A DNA stretch of 64,000 nucleotides from Siphonodentalium dalli (GCA_032622095.1 CP136067.1:128189030-128253029), one strand, 5' to 3'; positions 24,325-36,182 are shown, counted from the first letter of the stretch. The notes: generated by a model from the letters alone, not told the origin. Numbers and translations: made by a program.

Positions 24325-24890
24325 TTTGGAATATGTTATAATCAGAATGTTATCCGAGCGGGCAAATCATTCTCACATACATCACACATAAGGGTGAGAG
24401 ACCGTGTGGAATCTGTTATAACTCACCAGGTTATCCGAGCGGGCAAATCATCTCACAGACATCACACACATACGGGTGGGAGACCGTGTGGGATCTATTG
24501 TAACTCACAAGGTTATCCGAGCGGGCAAACCGTTCTCACAGACATCACACACATAAGGGCGGGAGACCGCGTGGGATCTCTTATAACTCACCAGGTTATC
24601 CGAGCGGGCAAACCATTCTCACAGACATCACACATATAAGGGCGGGAGACCGAGGGATCTCTTATAACTCACCAGGTTATCCGAGCGGGCAAACCATTCT
24701 CACAGACATCACTCACATAAGGGTGGGAGACCGTGTGGGATATATTATAACTCACCAGGTTATCCGAGCGGGCAAACCAATCTCACAGACATCACACACA
24801 GAAGGGTGGGAGACCGTGTGGGATCACCTATAACTCACCAGGTTATCTGAGCGGGCAAACCATTTTCACATACATCACACTAAAATGGAC
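24325..24890 (-). repeat. Zinc-finger higher-order repeat, partial block 4
   Basis: About seven units, after which the repeat stops and non-amplified finger sequence begins. Confidence 0.82.
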
Positions 24891-24965
24891 GTCCCTCAGT
24901 ATGGACTTCGATGAAACGTCAGATTCCCGACTACAGATTGTCCTCACATGTGACATATTTCGGAA
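24860..24965 (-). pseudogene. Zinc-finger relic at the array edge
   Basis: On the minus strand the edge unit reads into 'VHTEGRPF', a stop, then CDVCENG. The linker differs from the TVSRP linker of the array, so this looks like the unamplified neighbour of the founder finger. Stops interrupt it. Confidence 0.65.
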
Positions 24966-25029
24966 TATGCTCATCCATTTGTCACCTCCAAAGTTCTCAA
25001 CTCCCAATCTAAGATACTGAAACTACTCA

Positions 25030-25860
25030 TGTTTACTCCAGGGACAGAATAAAACAAGAGGTGTGCATTCGAGTGCTAGCATACCCCCACTGCGGCAAAT
25101 TCAACCCGCATTATCCGTAAAAAAAAGATTTTTAACTTTAAAGGAAAATTCGGACTAATAATATCGATATGTGGGTAACAATACTCTGAAGTTTCAAATA
25201 TCTATGATCAAAACTGTAGGAGGAGCTTATTACACCATGAAGATACCCTCATACAGAAAAACAGAAAATTATTTTTAAAAATTCAAAGGCCCATAACTTT
25301 GGGAAAAATCATTGGATCAAACTCAAATTCGAACTTGACCTGTATTTTGATATGAACGACCCACAAAAAAAAGAATTTCCAATTAAACAATCCTAACTTG
25401 AGTTATCATCCGGAAACCAAAGAAAAAAAGTAGAAAATTGAATTTTCTAAGTAAAAAAAAGACCATAACTCTAGAAAAAAATCATCGGACTCAACCTGTT
25501 TCTTGATATGACTGATCTACAAAACAACGGTATTTGCAATTAAAGGATCCAAACTTGAGATATCATCCGGAAACCGAAAAAGTGAGAAACTTCTAAAAAC
25601 AATAAGTCGAAAATGAGATGTAACTTAAAAAAAAAAAGTCGGACCGAACCGCAATTACCATCACACAGAGAGGCAGTCCTAATGAGATTGCATACAAAAA
25701 TTTATTGAAATCGGTTCATAGTTGTTCGAGTTATGAGGTCGGACGGACGGACGGACGGACACACGGACGCTAAGACACACGGAGGGAGAAAGTGTGACGG
25801 ACAGACGCAGTCAATCCAGTATACCCCTCATTTTCTTCGAAAGTGGGGATATAAAAACAT
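25030..25860 (-). repeat. Dispersed repeat with (GGAC)n tract
   Basis: Begins near 'cccccactgcggcaaattc' and ends near 'tcgaaagtggggatata'. A (GGAC)n microsatellite lies at 25741-25760. 'catccggaaacc' and 'gtcgaaaatga' match the reverse complement of 14360-14530. Probably a non-autonomous element; ends not proven. Confidence 0.65.
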
Positions 25861-26064
25861 ATTTCTTTTATGCTGACTCCGAATTAAATGCAGCGATTTG
25901 AATTCAGACAAATTTCGATTTGTAATACCAAGCAGCCCTGAATGTAGTGTAGCAAGCAGTCGCAGACGACGGTATCCCCCGCCGAATTGTGCAGTTGGGG
26001 AAGTACATTCTCAATAATGTTTGCGTTCTCAGTATGTGCTAAACAAGAGGTGGGATTTTGTCAA

Positions 26065-26610
26065 AAGCCTGGCTTGCGAACTCATTTTAGGTGCTGACAT
26101 TTATGGAAATTAGCCATGTGACATCGTCCATTTGCACCAATAACTCTGCTGAAATATCCGGCCGGACCTGGTTTGCGAACTCGTTCTAGATACTGGTCAT
26201 GTGAACTCATATACCAAAAATCTTTGAAATCCGTTGACATTTGTCGATATGAGCACTGTGACGTCGTCCATTTGAACACAAAAATATAAACAAAGTCCAA
26301 TAACTCTGAAGAAAATATCCGGCCGGACCTGGTTTACGATCTCGTTCTAGATACTGGTCATGTAAACTCATATACCAAAAATCTTTGAAATCCGTTGACA
26401 TTTGTGGAAATGAGCCCTGTGACGTCGTCTATTTGCTATTTGGTAAATTCGACAAAAATTATAAACAATGTCCAATAACTCCGGTAAAAATATCCGGCCG
26501 GACCTGGCTTGCGAACTCATTCTATGTAATGGTCAGGTGAACTCATATTCCACAAATCTTTTAAATCCGTTGACATTTGTTCAAGTTATGACTCTTAAAA
26601 ATTCGGGACG
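26065..26610 (+). repeat. ~165-175-bp tandem repeat, about 3.5 copies
   Basis: 'tccggccggacctgg' recurs at 26157, 26318 and 26492. Each is followed by 'gaactc...tctagatactggtcatgt' and 'aaatccgttgacatttgt'. A partial first unit precedes 26157. Confidence 0.88.
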
Positions 26611-26704
26611 GACGGGCGGAACCCATTCCTATATCCCCCGCAAATTTTCAATTTGGCGAGGGATGATAACTATTGCTATGTTATATGTTTATGAATATGA
26701 ATAC

Positions 26705-26865
26705 GGACACTTCCCAGTGTAAATCATGCTGTTCCTCAGATTATCCAAGTTAGCGAACGATTGTTCACAGACATCACACTGAAATGGACGGGTCTCAATG
26801 TGAACATGTGATGTGACCGATTTTATGCTTTGTTACATATATCACAACGATAAGAACTCTTCTGA
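26705..26865 (-). pseudogene. Zinc-finger relic, two fingers
   Basis: One minus-strand frame gives 'HIETRPFQCDVCEQSFANLD' followed by NLRNS, a C2H2 finger with its linker. The adjacent upstream frame gives 'SYRCDICNKA', a stop and NRSHH, the first half of another finger. A frameshift lies between them and the distal histidine positions have decayed. Confidence 0.75.
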
Positions 26866-27302
26866 CTGATCTTAAATATAAATTGTTGGTCTAAATTTTT
26901 AGAATAGAATATAATTTAATACCAAACTGGACCCCAAGGCGTATAATATAATGTATAATCAAACACATATACACAGATAAACGCACTGCAAATGTCAAAA
27001 TAACATGCATAATATGCTAATACAAGAAATGTTAATAAATCAGAAGGACGGATACTAGAATGGATACAAAGCAGTTGTCTTGAGAGGGAAATGTATGCCT
27101 GCCTAATTATTATGAAGAGAAGAAAACAAATATAAATAAAGCTGACATTTTTGGGATCAGAGAGATTTTCATGTAGCTAAATTGAATATAGTTTAAGTAA
27201 TCGATTACATCACGGTGCATTAAGATAAGACAGATTCCCAATCAGACAAGTGCTAAGCCATGAGTTTTAACAAACTGTATAGGTTGGGATAAAGCAAAAT
27301 AT
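26866..27302. other. No recognisable feature
   Basis: AT-rich. No repeat partner seen in the window. Confidence 0.4.
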
Positions 27303-27829
27303 TTAAAGGTGGATTATCTCTTTGTAAACATGTATTATATAGTTACCGGGGTATAAAATATTAGATCTGAATCGAAGACTCCTGTCCGGAAATGCTTCTA
27401 TCGATTAATATTCATTTTATTTCGAATATTTTCTGGTCTAAAAAGGTGTGGTTGTTTAGCTAACGAACAATAGGGGTTACTGTTAACAGAGACCAGAAAT
27501 TTGATGGTGTAATTTTGTCACAAATAAACATTAATTATACTCATTATCGCTTATAACTATGGAATAAAACAATACAACCAATCAATCTGGGACATTTGAC
27601 GTTCGGTGCGTAGCCATAGAAACAGCCTAATGCTCTCTATCGCTATATGGTATCACCCGAATGGTCTGTTCTAAAGATAGACAAATGAACGGGCCCAATA
27701 AAATATTCGAAATAAAATCAATATTAATTGATAGAAGCCGTTCCGGACAGGGGTCTTCATTTCATATTTATTATTTTATACCCACGCAACTATTTCAAAT
27801 TTGTTATTTTAAGAGATAATCCATCTTTA
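27303..27829. mobile_element. Inverted-repeat MITE, family M, copy 1
   Basis: Starts 'ttaaaggtggattatctcttt' and ends with the complement 'aaagagataatccatctttaa'. The arms extend about 130 bp, including 'cctgtccggaaatgcttctatcgatt' against its complement. The ends are bordered by TTAA, suggesting a TTAA-targeting superfamily. No coding capacity. Confidence 0.82.
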
Positions 27830-28072
27830 AATAACACACTAATAAAACAGTAATATAGCTGTTACATGTACAGCAGATCTAAATTCTCAATTTGCATTGG
27901 CCACTAAAGTTTTGAATCATCACCAAGCCTTAGTTTTTGTAATATTTGGAAATTTTACTGAAATGAACCTGCCTCAGTTTTTCATAAAGAGTGCATTCCA
28001 TAATGAAATGATGCTCGTTTTCTATTTTGCACCTATTTGCATATCCTCAAAGGTCTTGCTGGTTTTTTACTT

Positions 28073-28624
28073 TTAAAGGGGGATTATCTCTTTGTAAACA
28101 TGCGTTATACAGTTACCGGGGCTTTAAATATTAGATACGAATCGAAGACTTCTGTCCGGAAATGTTTCTATCGATTAATATTGATTTTATTTCGAATATT
28201 TTCTGGTCTAAAAAGGTGTGGTCGTTTAGCTAACGAACAATAGTGGGTATTATTAACAGAGACCAGAAATGTTATTGTGTATTTTTGTCACAAATGAACG
28301 TTAATTAGACTCATTGTCGCTTATAACTATGCAAAAAAACAATACAGTCAATCAATCTGGGACATTTGACGTTCGGTGCGTAGCTATAGCAATAACCTAA
28401 TGCCCTATTTCGCTATGTGGTATCGCGCGAATGGTCTGTTCTAAAAATAGACAAATACAGTGTCCCAATTAATCATCCCATTTCATAATAAAAAATATTC
28501 GTAATAAAATCAATATTAATTGATAGAAGCCTTTCCGGACAGGGGTCTTCAATTCATATTTATTATTTTATGCCCATGCAACTATTTCAAATTTGTTATT
28601 TAAAGAGATAATCCATCTTTTAAA
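28073..28624. mobile_element. Inverted-repeat MITE, family M, copy 2
   Basis: Same arms and interior as copy 1 (for example 'ggacatttgacgttcggtgcg'). Termini 'ttaaagggggattatc' and 'gataatccatctttta'. Confidence 0.82.
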
Positions 28625-28687
28625 AATGTACCCAGACCCCTGTGGTCATGCAATAGTTTTGCAAACAGTGAGTTTTGTAAAGAGATA

Positions 28688-29220
28688 TTAAAGATGGTAC
28701 TATCTCTTTGTAAACATGTGTTAGATAGTTACCATTGTATAACATATATTTGAATCGAAGACCCCTCTCCGGAAATACTTCTATCGATTAATAATGATTA
28801 TATTTCGAATATTTTCTGGTCTAAAAACGTGTGGTTGTTTAGCTAACGAACAACAGAGGTTATTATTGTTTACTGTTTATAAGGTGTAATTTTGTCAGAA
28901 ATAAACATTAATTAGACTCATTATCGCTTATAACTATGGAATAAAGGAATATAAACAATCAATCTGGGATATTTGACGTTCATAGCACTCTAAGGGAACA
29001 CCCCAATTATCTCTATCGCTATATGGTATCGCCTGAATGGTCTATTCTAACAATAGAACAATAAAGTGTCCCATTTAATCATCTCATTCTATAATAAATC
29101 GAAATAAAATCAGTATAATTGATAGAAGCGTTTCCGAATATGGGTCTTCAATTCATATCTATTATTATATACCCACGAAACTATTTCAAAATTGTTATAT
29201 AAAGAGATAATCCATCTTAA
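28688..29220. mobile_element. Inverted-repeat MITE, family M, copy 3
   Basis: Same family, more diverged. Termini 'ttaaagatggtactatc' and 'gataatccatcttaa'. Only 63 bp separate it from copy 2. Confidence 0.8.
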
Positions 29221-29275
29221 AACTATACAGTACTAGATTTAATGAGGATGTGTCAGCGCTTCTGATTGGTTCAAT

Positions 29276-29498
29276 CTCCTGTGTGGATTCGTTTATGTGC
29301 CGTTAGATGGTGAGACCGATTAAATTATTTCCCACACCTCACATGTATATGGGCGGTCCCTGTGTGGATTCTATTATGAGCGATCAATTGATGAGGCCGA
29401 CTGAACGATTTCTCACAATTATCACATGAATATGGATGGTCAATTGATGAGGCCGACTGAACGATTTCTCACAATTATCACATGAATATGGATGGTCA
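29276..29498 (-). pseudogene. Zinc-finger relic with duplicated finger segment
   Basis: On the minus strand, 'HPYSCDNCEKSFSRPHQL' occurs twice because a ~63-bp segment is directly duplicated. The second copy continues through I-AHNRIHTG, a finger with both histidines intact. A further degraded finger follows and ends near 'HLTAHKRIHTG'. The stretch retains the canonical HTG linker, unlike the array. Stops and shifts make it non-coding. Confidence 0.82.
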
Positions 29499-29820
29499 CT
29501 TAATCTCTAACAGAAATCATGGCAGATACGAAAACTGAATGTCCTTTAGAACGACATTTCAAAACCTGTGTACCCTTCAGCACATTTTGAAAAAGCACTT
29601 TTTTTGGTGAGAGTGACCCCTTCAGCTCGAATGGTTCCTCTTAGTGTAAACATATTGTATGGCATAAATACCGCAACGGGAATGAGACACAAGTTTTGCA
29701 ACTTACAAAGGGTCTCTCTCCCCACATAATTGTATTACACAAAATGAACATAAAATACAATTATACACAAGTTTACATGATAATTGATATGTATAACATC
29801 TTTTCACTTATAACAATATA

Positions 29821-30269
29821 TGTGACCCGCCATATCAAATCCAGTCGTAAGTCGGGATTTTTTTTACCCTGTGCCAATGCATTCTCTTGTATATGCGAGT
29901 CGACCATAGGTCGCCTCGCATATATAAGAGAAAGCATTGGCCTAACAGTTTTTTATCATTTTTTTTTAAATAAATGTTTCTTACAATTTTTAGGACATAA
30001 AATAAAAAAACATCCATTACCCTGCAGGGAGCCCCACACATATATAGAAGCATATATAAGAGTGTCGTCTGCTCATGTTTGTCTGGGGCTCTGTATGGGT
30101 GAAATTATAAAATTGTTAAAATTATTAAAATTGTAAAATATTGTTAGGCCAATGCATTCTCTTAAATATGCGACGCGACTTATGGTCGACTCGCATATAT
30201 AAGAGAATGCATTGGCACAGGGTAAAAAAAAATCCCGACTTACTGCTGGATTTGATATGGCGGGTCACA
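29821..30269. mobile_element. Double-hairpin MITE flanked by TA
   Basis: Terminal repeats TGTGACCCGCCATATC and the complement are flanked by TA at 29819-29820 and 30270-30271, as in Tc1/mariner-like elements. The interior contains two separate hairpins, 29874-29940 and 30149-30215. Each is built from the same inverted word 'ccaatgcattctctt' around a 'tatgcgagtcgac' core. The two hairpins are themselves inverted relative to each other. No transposase. Confidence 0.87.
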
Positions 30270-30329
30270 TATGATATAATCTTGAGTGTGACTATAACGG
30301 TGGATATTTCACTTTATGTGGGTCCTGTG

Positions 30330-30383
30330 GCTTAAGTCAGATTATTGGATTGAGTAAACGATTTTCCGCAAACGTCGCATTTA
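30330..30383 (-). pseudogene. Zinc finger interrupted by the 11.4-kb element, C-terminal side
   Basis: The minus strand reads 'KCDVCGKSFTQSNNLT' and then a stop. The sequence just upstream in the gene is displaced to 41819-41875 by the element at 30384-41818. Confidence 0.75.
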
Positions 30384-30660
30384 CAGTACAAGGCCCGTGG
30401 TTTTTTCAAAACCACGCGTGGCCAACATTTTAACACGGAAAAATCGCGCGTGGTCTTAGCGTGGTCAACTTCAGAAAAATGGCCAGCGTGTTCAAAAACG
30501 GTTTGAACACGGCGTATACATGCCGTGGTCACACGAGTTCACGCCGTGATCATCCGTGTTGAAGTCGTGTTCGTAGCGTGATCAATTACGGCAAAATGGC
30601 CAGCGTGTTCAAAAACGGTCTGAACACGGCGTGTACATGCCGTGGTCATCTGAGTGCACG

Positions 30661-32172
30661 CCGTGGTCATCCGTGTTGAAGTCGTGTTATTGCCGTGTTA
30701 ATAGCGTGGTCAGCCGTGTTTACGGCGTGGTCTGCACCCCAATGCAGAGCGGCACCTACTCTTTTCAGGGACAGTGCGGGATGTGTGAATAATCCGCGAC
30801 ATCAAAGAGTTGCCGCAGTATTGCTTGCGGTAGGATTTTTTCGGGTATATTTGGCCCGGATTGATTTCGTCAATGAATAAAGAATTGTCAGATAAAATCT
30901 TTTATAATAAAAAACAATTTCATATATTTAATTATATATATATATGCATAAACATATCTCTCTCTCTTTATATCCATGTCATGTTTTGTTGTCGCATTTT
31001 ATTTTAGTTGGCATTAATATTTTCTTGTGTTTGTTCATATTACATGTACGCAAATGGTTTCGTAGTTTGTGCGGCGATATCGTGTTCTAACAAATGGATG
31101 AAAAGTTGGATATAACATTACAAAAATTCATAAGTTAAAGACATATTATGCACTCTGAGTGTACTCCGTGGTCATCCGTGTTGAAGTCGTGTTCAAGCCG
31201 TGGTCATCCATGTTAATACGCTATTGTCATATATATTGTCAGCAGTGTTTACACCGTGGTCTGCATCCCATTGCAGAGAGGCACCTACTCTTTTCAGGGA
31301 CAGTGTGGGAGGTGTGAATAATCCGCGACATCAAAGAGTTGCCGCATGATTACTTGCGGTAGGCTTTTTTAGCGTATATTTGACCCGGATTGATTTCGTC
31401 AATGAATAAAGAATTGTCAGATAAAATCTTTTATAATAAAAAACAATTTCATATATTTAATTATATATATATATGCATATTTGTTAATCCGTGTCAATGG
31501 CCTTTATATCCGTATCATGTTTTGTTGTCGCATTTTATTTTAGTTGGCATTAATATTTTCTTGTGTTTGTTCATATTACATGTACGCAAATGGTTTCGGT
31601 ATTTTGTGTGGCGATATCGTGTTCTAACAAATGGCTGAAAAGTTGGATATAACATTACAAAAATTCATAAGTTAAAGACATATTATGCTCTCTGAGTGCA
31701 CTCCGTGGCCATCCGTGTTGAAGTCGTGTTCATGCCGTGGTCATGCATGTTAATAGCGTGGTCAGCTGTGTTTACCCCGTGGTCTACATCCCAATGCAGA
31801 GCGGCACTTACTCTTTGCAGGGACAGTGCGGGAGGTGTGAATAATCCGCGACATCAAAGAATTGCCGCAGGATTATTTGCGGTAGGCTTTTTTAGGGTAT
31901 ATTTGGCCCGGATTGATTTCTTTATAATAAAAAACAATTTCATATATTGAATTATATATATATGCATATTTGATTATCTGTGTCTATGGCCTTTATATCC
32001 GTGTCATGTTTTGTTGTCGCATTTTATTTTAGTTGGCATTACTATTTTCTTGTATTTGTTCATATTACATGTACGCAAATGGTTTCGGTAGTTTGTGCGG
32101 CGATATCGTGTTCTAACAAATGGCTGAAAAATTGGATATAACATTACAAAAATTCATAAGTTAAAGACATAT
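30661..32172 (+). repeat. Three tandem ~505-536-bp units inside the 11.4-kb element
   Basis: 'ccgtggtcatccgtgttgaa'-type anchors lie at 30661, 31166 and 31702. Each is followed by 'gcagagcggcacctactctt'-like and 'tgtacgcaaatggtttcg' segments. The copies are similar enough that short open frames recur in each, but they show no protein family features. Confidence 0.88.
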
Positions 32173-33746
32173 TATTCACTTGTTCGTGAGCGTGAAACTG
32201 ATTAGTTAGTATGCAGGCGCTATGCCAACTGGGGGAATGTATAATTCTACTAACATTGCCGAAAATCTCAAACAAATCGACCGTACCACTTCATAGAAAA
32301 CATCGTCTGAACTACGCTCAATTGTAAATATTTACTTCTCCATTCGGGACGCGACTATCGGCGATAAATTAACACAAACAATTTCGCCATCGGGGGGTCA
32401 CTGTATTTAATGAATACATAAGAATTACGGTGTGTTTTGTCAATTTGGATATAATATTTGTAAAAATAACTACTTTCAGCAAGATTATTCTCCATTTCTA
32501 TTTGATCACACTACCGGAGTGTTTCACATCACTTTAAAATTTCGAATTTAATGTTCAAAGCGTAACTAAAGTTTTAAATTTTAATTTTAATAAATTTGTT
32601 TTGAAAACTCGGATGAAAATTTATAAATTAAATTTAGTTTTTCCAAATTTAGTTTAAAATGCTCATTTCCAACAATTAACAAAATTTTCAAGAATTGTCA
32701 ATATCAAAGTAATTTCAAATATATGCACATATGCATATTTTATAGCACACACAATGTGTTCACGCCCTATGATTCATTGTCTAGGGTCTTTACATCCGTG
32801 TCCACAGCTTATGTTACATTCTACGGCAGTTTTAATTTACAATAAATCTATATAATTCGACGCTCTTGTATTCTTATACCACAATTATTAGCTAGATGTT
32901 TTTATGGTTTAAATTGTTTGTTGCGTAAAAGAAACAGACCAGCTGCTCGTGTTTCCTCATGCTCCCCGCGATCTCAACCAAACTCAACAGAGATGAACTT
33001 GACAATTTTGGAGGCCAACACTCTCATCAGATCATTGTCTGTTGCGCAGGAATTGGTCTTGGAACCATGTGCCATCATCGATTAAAGAGACTCAGTGACA
33101 TTGTTATTTATACAGATATAATTTATGTAATCATGAAACCGTGATTGATTCGTCAGCTACATGTATACCCACATTCACAACGTTTATATACATTTACGAT
33201 GGTAAATTCGCAATTCGACACATGCTAAAATTTTACCCACAGTCTAATCAGAAATAAACCCAGTTTAATTAATTCACAACTCACTTTATTGTCACTATAA
33301 AATTCTAAAATCGAGACTTGTAGCTCAATAACATTTCTAAATTGTGAAACACGCTCTCGGTCGCTTTCGATCATGTGTTCATCATTATTCTCAGTGAGTT
33401 AAAACTCTATTTAACTTTTGTAAAGTGCTTTTACATGTATACATTGTATATCGTTGTTATGTTTATCATTGCGGTAACATTTTACGCCCCGTGCTAGGAG
33501 ATACAGATAAGTTTGCGTTCCATACATTTGTTCCATTCGTTCCATAATCTTTTATATATATGTTTGGTCTTATTTTTAGCAATCCGTTGTTATCATTCAT
33601 GGCGAGAAAATGTTCAATATTCTCATTAAAATATTTGGACTCCATACATGTATATCAAATAGTAAACGGTTACATGTACACAGAACAATTGACCCGCGAA
33701 TTGGGCAAATACAAACCGCAAACATGTTACTTTAATTTTAGATATA
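32173..33746. other. No recognisable gene (inside the 11.4-kb element)
   Basis: AT-rich. Nothing resembles a transposase, and no inverted or tandem structure is evident. Confidence 0.4.
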
Positions 33747-34065
33747 GAGCATCTCAGATGAGTTTCTATTTTATATGGAATTTATCAACCGAGTTTACTA
33801 AATACGATTTGAACCAATGTTTACCGAGGCTCAAATAGAATTTAGTGGACGAGGTTGATAAATTACGTATAAAATAGAACGGGTGCGAGATACCTTTTAT
33901 CACATGATCAAATAAACGCAAAATATTCATCGAAAACAACAATAATAAACTGCAGCGATCGCAAGTCATTTAAAGAATGGTGTGACATCATCGCACGCAC
34001 TGATATTACACGTGTGTCTTATCGATAATTACTAAACTGGTGTTATGGGCTAATTATGTGATAAA
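33747..34065 (+). repeat. Dispersed repeat R2, copy 2
   Basis: Direct match to 17389-17717, including the internal hairpin (arms about 33781-33818 and 33826-33862). Confidence 0.85.
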
Positions 34066-34203
34066 TTGTGATATTAGCTGTACGTGGCATATCCATATTC
34101 ATAGTAATAACAAATTAATTGTTGTTGATGACTACAAAATGTTATTCAAATAAACATTAAATGTTTTATTCAGTTTGTTGTCATTATGACATCCCACTCT
34201 ACA

Positions 34204-36026
34204 TAGGGCTTCACGGTATCCACCTTCAGAATACCGACTACGATATTTGATGAAATACCGCGGTATGACTAAATACCGTCAAGAATAATTTCCAAACATT
34301 TTGCTAGTCAAGATACCTTGGAACATGCAGTACGAATTCCAATATTTGAGTGTGAATGTAGTGTCACGCCGACACACGCAAATAGGACAACGCAATGCAT
34401 GTCACTTGTGATCATAACAATGTATGGGGTCCTAATGACGTACGTCGCTTTCGTAAACAATGTCAAGCATTTAGTTCACAATTTTTATTTCATAACAAAG
34501 CATATTCAACGTGCTAAAATAACGACAATACTGAACTGACATGTTTATCCGAACAAAGTACACCACTACAGTCCAATGAGTCTACATTTTTGCCGCGAGA
34601 AACGACAACATATAAACATTATCTGGCTTCAGACGAGAACGCTTCGGTTCAATAATCTGTCCCGACTTAAGGCTTAGAAGGCACACTTGTGACACATGTG
34701 TATACATGGATATGTTCGCGCGAATTCTGACAACGTTGTGTAGTTTGCATTTCGTAATTGTATGGATGGCGATCATGGTCTAAATATTTGAGCTGCATAT
34801 GGGATGACGTACATCCGTTAGGATTATCGTTGTCTTTTTAAAGAGACTGGTATCACGCATGCATCGCGAAAATCCTCAAAATTATCGATAAGTTATACGT
34901 CGTAAACGTTCATAAAAGCTCATAATTGAAAACGTTTCGTTGGTGCACTAAACACACACCCATCAGCATTCAACGCGTTGACACTCCTTTTGTTGTGAAT
35001 GCTTTTAGCACTTTATTCAGTTTTGCCCTGGGCGTCTTGTCTGGCTCGTTATCTTTTCGTATCGCTGGTTCTAGTTTCGTCTCGCTGATTCTCGTTTATA
35101 TATCAAAAGCTGGAATGGATCGCTTACTGAACTATGCTTTCAATACAGTCGATTGTGGCGTTTCAGTTTTTCTGACACGAAACGTGTAGTGATTACTTTC
35201 TGGGCGTCTTGTCTGGCTGGTTGTTTTCACATGTCGCTGCATGGTCTCGTTTCGTCTCGCTGGTTCTCTTTCATTACTTACACGCACGCGTTGTTGTTTC
35301 GTATATATTAAATTTGTTTACGTTTGCTGTCGTAAAACCGACTAAGTGCCACCGCAGGCGCTGCGATTAAAATCTTAAGTGGGGAAAATCGCAGGTGGAG
35401 AAAAGTGCTCTGGTGCTGCGATGTCTGCAGCTGGGATTTTATCCACGCGATCGATCACATGATAGCAAAATATTATACCACATTCTCCGCATTATGCAAT
35501 TATATACATATGCATGGCATGTATCTCAATTTTCTAAACTAACAAGTTGAACTTGAAAGTTCAAGTGAAATTGAATAATTTTTTGAATAACAATTGCGCA
35601 GCCCTTTTCTCCCTGTCTGCATATCAGATGGCTGATATGTTGTGTAGGAACTCCCTGCCTTGCCACATCTCCACTAATGTGGCCTCGTTTTTTAAAAGTC
35701 CAAGATGTTTGTGAACGCCATTTTTGATTTTTTTTCTTTTCGTGGTATTTATCACATGTCCAGTGCGCGACCATGGTCATGTGACAGCTACGAACGCGCG
35801 AGTTGACAAGGTCACGCCACGATTTTCCTGATAAAATCAAACAGTGCTTGGTCGCTACGATATGGCTGCGACATTGTCGTGGGCACGCACACGTCTGCGG
35901 TGGTTCTAAAAGAAGAAAATATAGCGTGCCTCGATATACCGACCATTCAAGTAATCCAATACCGACTACTCGGTATTAACAATTAAACCGCGGTATGACT
36001 AAATACCGAAAAACCGCGAAGCCCTA
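34204..36026. mobile_element. hAT element nested in the 11.4-kb element (hAT-2)
   Basis: Termini TAGGGCTTCACGGTAT (left) and the near-complement of it (right, ending 'gaagcccta') are flanked by a perfect 8-bp duplication ACTCTACA at 34196-34203 and 36027-36034. Subterminal 'ccgcggtatgactaaatacc' occurs at both ends in the same orientation. A direct duplication of 'tgggcgtcttgtctggct' lies at about 35029 and 35203. No transposase in the 1,823 bp. Confidence 0.93.
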
Positions 36027-36182
36027 ACTCTACATAACAGTTCCAATGTACCCATGTTTGGCGAGATATTTCAGTAATATAGATTTCACACGGATTCATT
36101 TAAACAATTACGTTAATGTACAAATGTCTGGTAATTTTCTTTTATAAACGCCGATTACGCGCACACTGACCAGCTTGTGTAA

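Larger units (their letters stand above)
19806..24890 (-). repeat. Satellite-like higher-order array of degenerate C2H2 zinc-finger units
   Basis: About 60 tandem units of 83 or 84 bp. On the minus strand an 84-bp unit encodes one 28-residue finger of the form RPYVCDVCEKWFDRSDNLVS followed by Y-KRSH-TVS. The spacing C-x2-C-x12-Y-x3-H is that of a C2H2 finger with the first histidine changed to tyrosine, and the linker is TVSRP in place of TGEKP. The 83-bp units lack one base in the 'gagaaatgg' segment and therefore shift frame, ending in 'LPARITW' plus a stop. No frame exceeds about four fingers, so the array is not a working gene. Units are organised in near-identical ~1.5-kb blocks, indicating recent block amplification. 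Confidence 0.93.

Noticed and set aside
19806-24890. CRISPR-like regular spacing of repeats
   Set aside because: Units are contiguous tandem copies with no unique spacers, and the setting is eukaryotic.
34926-35189. 87-residue frame inside hAT-2 as a possible transposase piece
   Set aside because: It overlaps a direct DNA duplication and lacks hAT dimerisation or catalytic motifs.
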